DNA of 62,222 nucleotides from a virus. Position 1 is the first letter of the stretch. Each line of letters starts with the position of its first letter. A program made the position numbers and the translations under genes. The stretch lies in IMG/VR virus record IMGVR_UViG_3300042516_003753, positions 1-62,222 of that record; one strand, 5' to 3'. The notes below the pieces were generated by a model. The model was not told the DNA's origin. It did no database searches and saw only the letters and a program-made list of their open reading frames with translations. Positions 24,814-30,248 of the stretch are shown in pieces.

Positions 24814-24821
24814 TATTTATA
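24814..24821 (-). promoter_or_regulatory. T4-type late box upstream of dps-like gene
   Basis: TATAAATA on the minus strand, followed by the hairpin-capable ATACTTC/GAAGTAT (24798-24816). Confidence 0.5.
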
Positions 24822-24823
24822 AA

Positions 24824-24895
24824 TGGGAAATACCGGATTCGAACCAGTGACTTATTGCTTGTAAGGCAACCACTCTACCGCTGAGTTAATCTCCC
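24824..24895 (-). tRNA. tRNA-Val(TAC)
   Basis: 72 nt. Acceptor GGGAGAT/ATTTCCC, anticodon loop CTTACAA (TAC), T arm CTGG-TTCGAAT-CCGG. Confidence 0.93.
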
Positions 24896-24902
24896 AATAA
24901 AA

Positions 24903-25067
24903 TCAACCTTGTTTCATAAGATATTCTACAGTATTTGCTATATCGTTCATAGCATCACGAAGATTTTCTCTTTGACCAGATTCTTGTTTAATTATAGGGC
25001 GATGATCATCAGTTAAAGTCCAACGCCATTGTTTCATATCCTTACAATACCATAAATTAATTTTCAT
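24903..25067 (-). CDS. Small soluble protein (54 aa)
   Basis: MKINLWYCKDMKQWRWTLTD, then RPIIKQESGQRENLRDAMND. The Trp-rich beta-like start followed by a helix recalls small phage regulators. Overlaps the upstream gene by 11 nt. Unassigned. Confidence 0.65.
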   Translation of the reverse strand: MKINLWYCKDMKQWRWTLTDDHRPIIKQESGQRENLRDAMNDIANTVEYLMKQG

Positions 25068-25212
25068 TTTTCGAATGCTCCAGTTTAATCCAATTAATCA
25101 GAGCATTCAATTCCATTATCTTTTCTTCAGTAAAATCATTTTTTTTATTGAAAAGATAAAAATTAAGTGCTTCAAGAGCAACTTCTCTATCACGTTGGGA
25201 AATAAGAGACAT
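25057..25212 (-). CDS. Small soluble protein (51 aa)
   Basis: MSLISQRDREVALEALNFYL, then NKKNDFTEEKIMELNALINW. All helical and highly charged. Directly downstream of the promoter at 25234-25262. Unassigned. Confidence 0.65.
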   Translation of the reverse strand: MSLISQRDREVALEALNFYLFNKKNDFTEEKIMELNALINWIKLEHSKNEN

Positions 25213-25233
25213 AAAAATTTTAACTCGTTAGTT

Positions 25234-25268
25234 ATAATATCAGAAAAGGGGAGTTTTGTCAACCCCCC
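25234..25268 (-). promoter_or_regulatory. Terminator/promoter composite after the porin gene
   Basis: Minus-strand GGGG-gttgacaaaact-CCCC followed by TTTT (25244-25268) ends the porin transcript. TTGACA (25257-25262), 17 bp, TATTAT (25234-25239) uses the same bases. Confidence 0.7.
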
Positions 25269-25277
25269 ATATCTATA

Positions 25278-26744
25278 TCAGAACTTAAAGGTTGTCTGAA
25301 TTACCCCACCCCAGTTGGAGGAGTTGTCAGCAAGGCGCTGATTGTCGCTACCGTAGATGATAGCAGGAGTGACGCTGATGTTATCCGATACTTGATACTT
25401 GTAGAAGATTTCAAGAAGAGTGGACTTCTCAAGATTTTCACCAGTAGGTGCTTGACCGATAGCAACACCAGCAGAGTTACCATCAACAAACACATCATCC
25501 CAGGTCAGACCAGCAAACCATGACTGACTGTTAGTAGCAGCACTTTGAGTACCACTCACAGTGTTCCAACCATAACCACCAGAGATAGAAGGAACAATAC
25601 CTGATTTCTGAGGTTGCCAGTAAGCATTCAGTGCATAACCGTTAGAAGTTTGCCCAGGAACTAGAGCACCAGAAGCACCATTCAGACCGTTGTAGGTGCG
25701 AACACGAGTACCTTCAGTACCATAACGATAACCGAATGCAGCACCCCAGTTAGTACCACGATAACCGATTTGTGCAAGAGTATTCAGAGCACCAGTCTCA
25801 TCAAACACTCCAGTTTCACTATCATTACCACTTTGAGCAACATAGTTTACACCAGCAATAAGACCTTTCTTACCATACTGAGCACCGAAACCAGCACCAG
25901 TTGCTTTGTTGTAAACACCAGGAGCACCAGCAACAGCAAAGAAGTCAAGAATACCAGACTTATAAGCAGAAGGCATCCAAGCAATCTCAGTGTTACGAAC
26001 AGCAGCACCAGCAGTCAGAGTTGCTTTGTTATTAAAAGCAGGGAACTGATAGAACAGGCGGTCAATCACTACGTTGTTACCAACTTCACTGGTGGTGTTA
26101 TCTGCCTTATCCAGCTTGAACAGAGAAGAACTAGAACCGAAAGGATCACCACTAAAGTTAGATGAACGCAGACGAGTACGAAGCAGATCCTTACCAGTGA
26201 ACGAAGTGTCCAAATTCAGACGGAGATCGTAGTTAAATGCAGTATGAGTTACATCACCACCTTTGGTACGATAGTCATCAACGCCACCAAGAACAAAGTT
26301 TGCTTCACCACGGAGTTTGGTAGTAGTGGAGAACTGAGTTGCTTCCAGAGAAGCAACTTTAGTTTCCAGGTTTGCAACCTTACCTTGAATAACGGTAAGT
26401 TCATCACGGAACTCATTAGCAAGGCGCTTGAGTTCATCAGTTTGCTCAGTTACGCGATCAAGGCAAGCATTCAGAAGTGCTGCTGCCTCATAACGGGTCA
26501 TAGCACGTCCACCACCAAAGGTGCCGTTAGGATAACCAGCAACGCAACCATAACGCTCTACAAGGTTGCTGAGTGCTTGATACGCCCAATCACTAGGTTG
26601 CACATCAGAAAGTTGCGAAACGCTTGTAACCTGCTCTGTGGAGTATTGATTGACTGCTGACATATTAAGATCTGCAGCATTAGCAGCAACAGGAGCAACC
26701 ATTCCCAGAGCAACAGGTGCAAGCATCAGTTGTTTGAGTTTCAT
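25278..26744 (-). CDS. Cyanobacterial-type outer-membrane porin with SLH domain
   Basis: 488 residues. Signal peptide MKLKQLMLAPVALGMVAPVA cut near ANA-AD. An S-layer homology domain follows at about 45-95 (DWAYQALSNLVERYGCVAGY, FGGGRAMTRYEAAALL), then a short coiled coil (VIQGKVANLETKVASLEATQ), and a long OprB/Som-type beta-barrel to the C-terminal Phe (GVIQTTFKF). These are the features of marine Synechococcus outer-membrane porins. It is probably host-acquired; the likely effect is altered solute or iron entry, or changed receptors. Confidence 0.92.
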   Translation of the reverse strand: MKLKQLMLAPVALGMVAPVAANAADLNMSAVNQYSTEQVTSVSQLSDVQPSDWAYQALSNLVERYGCVAGYPNGTFGGGRAMTRYEAAALLNACLDRVTEQTDELKRLANEFRDELTVIQGKVANLETKVASLEATQFSTTTKLRGEANFVLGGVDDYRTKGGDVTHTAFNYDLRLNLDTSFTGKDLLRTRLRSSNFSGDPFGSSSSLFKLDKADNTTSEVGNNVVIDRLFYQFPAFNNKATLTAGAAVRNTEIAWMPSAYKSGILDFFAVAGAPGVYNKATGAGFGAQYGKKGLIAGVNYVAQSGNDSETGVFDETGALNTLAQIGYRGTNWGAAFGYRYGTEGTRVRTYNGLNGASGALVPGQTSNGYALNAYWQPQKSGIVPSISGGYGWNTVSGTQSAATNSQSWFAGLTWDDVFVDGNSAGVAIGQAPTGENLEKSTLLEIFYKYQVSDNISVTPAIIYGSDNQRLADNSSNWGGVIQTTFKF

Positions 26745-26841
26745 AAAATTGTTTTATGTACTATAGGACAATATAAAGATTTACAACAAAGTAAATCTTC
26801 GTTATTTAGGAGATCTTAAGCAAACCTTAAGATTGGATAGT

Positions 26842-26870
26842 ATCTTAGATCACTTTCAGTTTTTTGTCAA
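26842..26870 (-). promoter_or_regulatory. Porin promoter (sigma-70-like)
   Basis: TTGACA (26865-26870), 17 bp, TAAGAT (26842-26847). The leader to the ATG is about 90 nt. Confidence 0.75.
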
Positions 26871-26887
26871 CTAAGATTTGATTAAGA

Positions 26888-26959
26888 AGCGGGGTATCGG
26901 AATCGAACCGACGACATCTAACTTGGAAGGATAGCGTTCTACCGCTGAACTAACCCCGC
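26888..26959 (-). tRNA. tRNA-Gly(TCC)
   Basis: 72 nt. Acceptor GCGGGGT/ACCCCGC, loop CTTCCAA (TCC), discriminator T as usual for Gly. One T-T mismatch in the anticodon stem. Confidence 0.93.
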
Positions 26960-27008
26960 AAAGTGGGAGATTTCTCTCCCAGCACATTTCCTTCACACGG
27001 ATAGGAAA

Positions 27009-27037
27009 AGTATAAGACATAATTAATATTATGTCAA
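27009..27037 (-). promoter_or_regulatory. Sigma-70-like promoter for tRNA-Gly
   Basis: TTGACA (27032-27037), 17 bp, TATACT (27009-27014), starting transcription about 40 nt before tRNA-Gly. The -35 touches the 3' end of tRNA-Thr. Confidence 0.75.
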
Positions 27038-27109
27038 GCCCCCGACAAGACTTGAACTTGCGACAACCGCTTTACAAAAGCGGTGCTCTACCAGCTGAGC
27101 TACAAGGGC
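27037..27109 (-). tRNA. tRNA-Thr(TGT)
   Basis: 73 nt. Anticodon stem CCGCT/AGCGG with loop TTTGTAA (TGT); acceptor GC-rich with wobble pairs, T loop TTCAAGT. Confidence 0.93.
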
Positions 27110-27307
27110 GAAAGGTAGTGAGTGTCCACCACCCGCAGGAGACACTTCCTGCGATTTTTACTGCATTAGAAGGCAGTGATAAGAGAAAACACCAAACCTT
27201 ATTCTTCCTGTCTTCAGGAACGCACCAAATGGGTTGGGAGACTCTAGAGATTTTACCTCCGAAGTTTGTCCAGCATTTTCAATTTGAAAGAACTTATGCC
27301 CTTCCAA
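27110..27307 (-). ncRNA. Hairpin-rich spacer in tRNA array (candidate structured RNA)
   Basis: No gene or tRNA fits these 198 nt. Three stems are visible: CGCAGGA/TCCTGCG (27134-27153), ACTGC/GCAGT (27160-27177) and TTCCTG/CAGGAA (27205-27220). GTGTC (27122-27126) is complementary to the loop of the first stem (GACAC, 27141-27145), so a pseudoknot or an alternative fold is possible. Confidence 0.4.
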
Positions 27308-27379
27308 CTCCACAACCTGGATTCGAACCAGGGACCAAATGATTAACAGTCATCTGCGCTACCGCTGCGCCATTGTGGA
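27308..27379 (-). tRNA. tRNA-Asn(GTT)
   Basis: 72 nt. Acceptor TCCACAA/TTGTGGA, loop CTGTTAA (GTT), T loop TTCGAAT, discriminator G. Confidence 0.95.
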
Positions 27380-27387
27380 ATAAGTTG

Positions 27388-27505
27388 TCCCAGTATAAGG
27401 ATTCGAACCTTAAGTTTTTTAGTCACCTACCTCAGGAGATTAACTCCCTTCTGGAATGCGGGGGCACCACCCGACCACATGACCGTTACCTACGGCGTCA
27501 CTGGG
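27388..27505 (-). ncRNA. tRNA-like element 1 (118 nt, atypical)
   Basis: A 7-bp acceptor CCCAGTG/TACTGGG with discriminator A, a D-like arm GCCG-TAGGTAA-CGGT and a perfect T arm TAAGG-TTCGAAT-CCTTA. The middle is not canonical: an elongated arm ATGTGG...CCGCAT with an inner GGG/CCC, then a hairpin GGAG-TTAAT-CTCC and a long A-rich run. No normal 7-nt anticodon loop exists. It could be a decayed type II tRNA, a chimera, or a functional tRNA mimic. Confidence 0.5.
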
Positions 27506-27576
27506 AAGATATAGATGGAGTAAGCGTGATATACCTCATAAGGATATAACAGAGGCTTACCCTCTATCAGTATTAT

Positions 27577-27605
27577 ATAGTAACAAACTCCGAAGAATTT
27601 GTCAA
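27577..27605 (-). promoter_or_regulatory. Sigma-70-like promoter inside the tRNA array
   Basis: TTGACA (27600-27605), 17 bp, TACTAT (27577-27582), about 65 nt before tRNA-like element 1. Confidence 0.65.
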
Positions 27606-27606
27606 G

Positions 27607-27678
27607 TACCCTGAGGAGGATTTGAACCACCGTCTTCTTCGTTCGTAGTGAAGCACTCTTCCACTGAGTTACCAGGGC
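27607..27678 (-). tRNA. tRNA-Arg(ACG)
   Basis: 72 nt. Acceptor GCCCTGG/TCAGGGT, anticodon stem CTTCA/CGAAG (one mismatch), loop CTACGAA (ACG), T loop TTCAAAT. Confidence 0.88.
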
Positions 27679-27684
27679 ATTTGG

Positions 27685-27756
27685 CGAAGGGTGAGGGATT
27701 TGAACCCCCATCGCAAGGTTTTGGAGACCTGCATCTTACCATTAGACTAACCCGAC
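27685..27756 (-). tRNA. tRNA-Trp(CCA)
   Basis: 72 nt. Loop CTCCAAA (CCA); discriminator G followed by encoded CCA. Two mismatches near the end of the acceptor stem (GTCGGGT/ACCCTTC). Confidence 0.85.
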
Positions 27757-27759
27757 TGG

Positions 27760-27831
27760 TTCTGAGGGTAGGATTCGAACCCACGAATGGCGGGACCAAA
27801 ACCCGCTGCCTTACCACTTGGCGACCTCAGA
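27760..27831 (-). tRNA. tRNA-Gln(TTG)
   Basis: 72 nt. Acceptor TCTGAGG/CCTCAGA, stem GCGGG/CCCGC with loop TTTTGGT (TTG), T loop TTCGAAT. Confidence 0.95.
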
Positions 27832-27835
27832 ATGG

Positions 27836-27906
27836 GGTGACGTATGGGAATTGAACCCATGTAGGCGGTTCCACAAACCGCTGCCTTACCACTAGGCTAA
27901 CGTCAC
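27836..27906 (-). tRNA. tRNA-His(GTG)
   Basis: 71 nt. Acceptor GTGACGT/ACGTCAC, loop TTGTGGA (GTG), discriminator C and encoded CCA. The base before position 1 is T, so the usual G-1 of tRNA-His is not encoded. Confidence 0.93.
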
Positions 27907-27907
27907 A

Positions 27908-27981
27908 AGGCAGTAGATAGATTTGAACTATCGTCCATAGGCATATGAGACCCGTGCTCTACCAGACTGAGCTATACTGCC
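27908..27981 (-). tRNA. tRNA-Met(CAT)
   Basis: 74 nt. Acceptor GGCAGTA/TACTGCC, loop CTCATAT (CAT), T loop TTCAAAT. Read as elongator Met because an Ile(TAT) exists in the array; a lysidine-modified Ile tRNA is the alternative. Discriminator T is unusual. Confidence 0.8.
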
Positions 27982-27985
27982 AAGG

Positions 27986-28075
27986 CGGAAGTGATAGGAT
28001 TTGAACCTATGGATGTCCATATAGGACATCGGGAGATTAGCAATCTCCTGCATTAAACCACTCTGCCACACTTCC
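27986..28075 (-). tRNA. tRNA-Ser(GCT)
   Basis: 90 nt, type II. Acceptor GGAAGTG/CACTTCC, stem GGAGA/TCTCC with loop TTGCTAA (GCT), long variable arm GATGTCC/GGACATC. Confidence 0.95.
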
Positions 28076-28093
28076 TAGTTTCCCTTACGGGAA

Positions 28094-28167
28094 TTGGAAT
28101 GGTCGGACTTGAACCGACGACCTCACGATTATCAGTCGTGCTCTCTAACCAACTGAGATACATTCCA
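28094..28167 (-). tRNA. tRNA-Ile(GAT)
   Basis: 74 nt. Acceptor TGGAATG/CATTCCA, stem CACGA/TCGTG with loop CTGATAA (GAT), T arm GTCGG-TTCAAGT-CCGAC. Confidence 0.95.
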
Positions 28168-28175
28168 ATAATGAA

Positions 28176-28301
28176 TTGTTGTCTCTTCCCTTTACCTTAC
28201 CTCAATTCTCATCCCGAAGAGAGCGGGCAGAGGTAATTCCGATTTTTCACAACCATAGTCACTAGCTAGGTGACGGAAGTGTTTTTCATATCGGGCAACA
28301 A
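28176..28301 (-). ncRNA. Candidate three-way-junction RNA in tRNA array
   Basis: 126 nt between tRNA-Ile and tRNA-Phe with no ORF or T arm. Closing stem TTGTTG/CAACAA (28176-28181 with 28296-28301). Arm A: ACCTC/GAGGT enclosing CCCG-aagagag-CGGG (28199-28234). Arm B: TTCC/GGAA enclosing GTCAC-tagctag-GTGAC (28237-28278). The nested complementarity is more than expected by chance. Confidence 0.45.
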
Positions 28302-28307
28302 CCCAAG

Positions 28308-28380
28308 CCGAAGAGGGTGGAATTGAACCACCGACACCAGGATCTTCAATCCCGTGCTCTACCATCTGAGCTACTCCCCG
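28308..28380 (-). tRNA. tRNA-Phe(GAA)
   Basis: 73 nt. Acceptor CGGGGAG/CTCTTCG (two G-T pairs), stem CGGGA/TCCTG, loop TTGAAGA (GAA), T arm GGTGG-TTCAATT-CCACC. Discriminator G instead of the usual A. Confidence 0.9.
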
Positions 28381-28386
28381 TTTGGT

Positions 28387-28463
28387 TTGGAAATTCAGGA
28401 ATTGAACCTGTCGGACAGTAGAGGCGATCAACTCTCCACTCTCCTGTGCTCCACACATTTCCA
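28387..28463 (-). ncRNA. tRNA-like element 2 (77 nt, atypical)
   Basis: Perfect 7-bp acceptor TGGAAAT/ATTTCCA, discriminator A, and T arm CAGG-TTCAATT-CCTG. The D region can form only TGTG-gag-CACA. The centre forms one long arm of about 10 bp (AGAG/CTCT, AGT/ACT, GGA/TCC with bulges) around an 8-nt loop TTGATCGC rather than a 5-bp anticodon stem. Isotype cannot be assigned. Confidence 0.5.
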
Positions 28464-28465
28464 AG

Positions 28466-28539
28466 TCGGAATGACAGGATTCGAACCTGCGACAACTGGT
28501 TCCCAAAACCAGAGCTCTACCAAACTGAGCTACATTCCG
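28466..28539 (-). tRNA. tRNA-Pro(TGG), copy 2
   Basis: 74 nt. Acceptor CGGAATG/CATTCCG, stem CTGGT/ACCAG, loop TTTGGGA (TGG). Its D arm and most of its T arm match copy 1 at 21348-21421, while the anticodon stem differs. Confidence 0.95.
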
Positions 28540-28542
28540 TGG

Positions 28543-28614
28543 TATTCCTAACGGGATTCGAACCCGTGCTGCCACCTTGAAAGGGTGGTGACCTAACCGC
28601 TAGTCGATAGGAAC
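28543..28614 (-). tRNA. tRNA-Glu(TTC)
   Basis: 72 nt. Stem CCACC/GGTGG, loop CTTTCAA (TTC), T arm ACGGG-TTCGAAT-CCCGT, discriminator A with encoded CCA. Confidence 0.95.
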
Positions 28615-28620
28615 TTGATA

Positions 28621-28663
28621 TGCTACAACCGCCAAGGAGGGATTCTCCATAGGCAGCGTAGCA
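28621..28663 (-). ncRNA. Long hairpin spacer in tRNA array
   Basis: A 43-nt hairpin between tRNA-Glu and tRNA-Asp: TGCTAC/GTAGCA continued by GCTGCC/GGCGGT (with G-U pairs) and an inner GGAG/CTCC. It has no T arm. It could be an RNase processing signal. Confidence 0.4.
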
Positions 28664-28664
28664 A

Positions 28665-28738
28665 CGACCCATACGGGATTTGAACCCGTGTTCTCCACCG
28701 TGACAGGGTGGCGTGATAGACCGCTACACTAATGGGTC
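28665..28738 (-). tRNA. tRNA-Asp(GTC)
   Basis: 74 nt. Acceptor GACCCAT/ATGGGTC, stem CCACC/GGTGG, loop CTGTCAC (GTC), discriminator G. Confidence 0.95.
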
Positions 28739-28742
28739 AAGG

Positions 28743-28824
28743 TGGGAGGAGCAGGATTCGAACCTGCGAAGGCAGAGCCGTCTGATTTACAGTCAGATTC
28801 CTTTAACCACTCGGAAATCCTCCC
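28743..28824 (-). tRNA. tRNA-Tyr(GTA)
   Basis: 82 nt, type II. Acceptor GGGAGGA/TCCTCCC, stem TCTGA/TCAGA, loop CTGTAAA (GTA), T arm GCAGG-TTCGAAT-CCTGC. Confidence 0.95.
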
Positions 28825-28863
28825 AGAACAGTTTATGTTTAATGACCGAACTGTGGCGGTCTA

Positions 28864-28935
28864 TGGGTCTGGTGGGACTCGAACCCACAACTTCCAGGTT
28901 AAAAGCCCGTTACTCTACCATTGAGTTACAGACCC
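28864..28935 (-). tRNA. tRNA-Lys(TTT)
   Basis: 72 nt. Acceptor GGGTCTG/CAGACCC, loop CTTTTAA (TTT), T arm GTGGG-TTCGAGT-CCCAC. Confidence 0.95.
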
Positions 28936-29052
28936 ATTAAAGGTTTAAATTTTCAAGGTGCGGTGTGGTCTCTCTCAACCACTTGATTAGAATACCACCA
29001 TTTGATCTCTTGGGGAGTGGATGGTGGACACTTAGGAAACTGTCACAGACAA

Positions 29053-29092
29053 CAAAAAAGGGGAGGAAACTTTTGGTTTCTCTCCCCTTTAT
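29053..29092 (-). terminator. Intrinsic terminator after the 33-aa ORF
   Basis: AAAGGGGAG(A)GAAAC-caaaa-GTTTCCTCCCC then TTTTTT on the minus strand. About 120 nt between here and tRNA-Lys hold a further hairpin (GTGGT/ACCAC) but no gene. Confidence 0.8.
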
Positions 29093-29112
29093 TTGCTTTT
29101 ATGGATTACATC

Positions 29113-29214
29113 TTACATATGTCTTTCCATATCCGCAAACAGGGGAGTACCCTCAATATGCCAATAGCGGCAATCGAGATTGCTAAACTGTTTTGTGGGC
29201 ATTTGGTAAGACAT
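29113..29214 (-). CDS. Small ORF inside the tRNA array (33 aa)
   Basis: MSYQMPTKQFSNLDCRYWHI then EGTPLFADMERHM. It has its own upstream promoter (29235-29265) and a terminator 20 nt downstream, which argues it is expressed. No family recognised. Confidence 0.55.
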   Translation of the reverse strand: MSYQMPTKQFSNLDCRYWHIEGTPLFADMERHM

Positions 29215-29234
29215 TGTTTCGACCTAAGTAGTTT

Positions 29235-29265
29235 TATTTATAAGACTTTTTCGTAAAAAAGTCAA
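29235..29265 (-). promoter_or_regulatory. Promoter for the 33-aa ORF
   Basis: TTGACT (29260-29265), 17 bp, TATAAA (29237-29242). The -10 is also part of TATAAATA (29235-29242), a late-type box. Confidence 0.65.
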
Positions 29266-29266
29266 G

Positions 29267-29339
29267 TGGAAAATAGGAGACTCGAACTCCTAACCTCCGC
29301 CTTGCAAAGGCGCTGCTCTACCAATTGAGCTAATTCCCC
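29267..29339 (-). tRNA. tRNA-Ala(TGC), copy 1
   Basis: 73 nt. Acceptor GGGGAAT/ATTTTCC with the G3-U70 pair that identifies Ala, stem GCGCC/GGCGG, loop TTTGCAA (TGC). Confidence 0.95.
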
Positions 29340-29342
29340 TGG

Positions 29343-29416
29343 CGTCTCAGGTTGGATTCGAACCAACGGCCGACCGCTTAGAAGGCGGTTGCTCTATTCC
29401 ACTGAGCTACTGAGAC
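29343..29416 (-). tRNA. tRNA-Arg(TCT)
   Basis: 74 nt. Acceptor GTCTCAG/CTGAGAC, stem ACCGC/GCGGT, loop CTTCTAA (TCT), discriminator G and encoded CCA. Confidence 0.95.
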
Positions 29417-29443
29417 AATAAGATAATCATAAAGATTATCAAG

Positions 29444-29515
29444 TAGGACTGCAGGGAATTGAACCCCGTTCACACCGTTATAAGCAGTGGGCCTTAACCA
29501 ATAGGCGACAATCCC
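29444..29515 (-). tRNA. tRNA-Ile(TAT)
   Basis: 72 nt. Acceptor GGGATTG/CAGTCCT, stem CACTG/CGGTG, loop CTTATAA (TAT). Reads AUA directly, unlike the usual bacterial CAT/lysidine tRNA. Confidence 0.88.
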
Positions 29516-29600
29516 ATAACCTCCTGGTTTGTGCATCGCTGAGAGGCATAGGAGGGGCGGGTCTTACAGGAGGGTTGGAACCTCGCCTGCCCATGAGAGT
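29516..29600 (-). other. Gene-free, hairpin-rich leader of the tRNA array
   Basis: Between the array promoter and the first tRNA. Holds a GGGCAGG/CCCGCCC-type stem (about 29554-29593) and CCTCC/GGAGG (29520-29555). No ORF. It may be a processing signal. Confidence 0.4.
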
Positions 29601-29629
29601 ATTATAGAGGATGGTAGCAACCTTGTCAA
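29601..29629 (-). promoter_or_regulatory. Consensus sigma-70 promoter of the tRNA array
   Basis: Perfect TTGACA (29624-29629), exactly 17 bp, perfect TATAAT (29601-29606), reading into tRNA-Ile(TAT) and the array. Confidence 0.9.
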
Positions 29630-29638
29630 GTCATTTTT

Positions 29639-30214
29639 TTACCTGAGTGGTGGACCAGCATACCATCCAACTAAAGATATTCTTTTTCCACTCTTAAGAG
29701 GTCTAACTCTATGAAGAGCATCAGATGGAAAAATAATAACATCACCAACGTCCATATCAACAGTTTGCATTTTGTTATTATCAACCATTATCTGAAATTG
29801 CCCTCCTTCAAAATCATTTTTAGAAGATAAAAGAAGAGTTATACTCAATTTTCTTATGAGTTTTTTGTCTTTACCAAAAGAAGATTCACTAGTGTCATAA
29901 TGCCAGGTATAATGAGATCCTTTTCCTTCATAAACAGTATACTGTATTCCATCAGCCCACTGCTCTAAATCATAATTAAAGTATTCATTATTTGCAGAAT
30001 GTATGAAATGACTCATCATTCCAGCAACCCAAGAATCAGTCTCTAACCAAATATTTCTAGATTTTCTAGTTTTTTCATCAATAAGTTGCGTTTTTTTACT
30101 ACCATAAACAGTAGAATCTTCAAATTCTTCACGTAAATATTGGTTTATTATTATTTCAGAAACTTCTTTCGGCAATCCAGAAGGAATATGATAATATCCT
30201 AAATTATTAGCCAT
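29639..30214 (-). CDS. 2-oxoglutarate/Fe(II) oxygenase (prolyl hydroxylase-like)
   Basis: 191 residues. The double-stranded beta-helix ligands are visible: HYTWHYDTSESS (HxD), LSITLLLSSKNDFEGGQFQI, and ALHRVRPLKSGKRISLVGWY with the distal His and the 2OG-binding Arg. Enzymes of this PKHD type hydroxylate proteins or small molecules; cyanomyoviruses carry several. Substrate unknown. Confidence 0.88.
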   Translation of the reverse strand: MANNLGYYHIPSGLPKEVSEIIINQYLREEFEDSTVYGSKKTQLIDEKTRKSRNIWLETDSWVAGMMSHFIHSANNEYFNYDLEQWADGIQYTVYEGKGSHYTWHYDTSESSFGKDKKLIRKLSITLLLSSKNDFEGGQFQIMVDNNKMQTVDMDVGDVIIFPSDALHRVRPLKSGKRISLVGWYAGPPLR

Positions 30215-30248
30215 AATAAAAGTTTTTTATTTTAGTTTTTTAAAATTC

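Noticed and set aside
25770-26660. Plus-strand ORFs opposite the porin
   Set aside because: Shadow frames of a repetitive barrel gene, Ser/Thr-rich with no start context.
27388-27505. tRNA with a group I intron
   Set aside because: The excess of about 44 nt is too short for a group I intron and no core elements are seen.
27031-28940. ORFs of 60-130 codons across the tRNA array
   Set aside because: They run through tRNA T arms (recurring GFEP/FEPT peptides come from the GGTTCGAATCC motif), an artefact of the RNA genes.
26888-29515. CRISPR array
   Set aside because: The repeated GGTTCGAATCC-like segments are tRNA T arms with irregular spacing and different flanks, not repeats and spacers.
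29516-29600. An extra tRNA on the minus strand
   Set aside because: A GAGG-TTCCAAC-CCTC T-like arm is present but no matching acceptor or anticodon arm exists.
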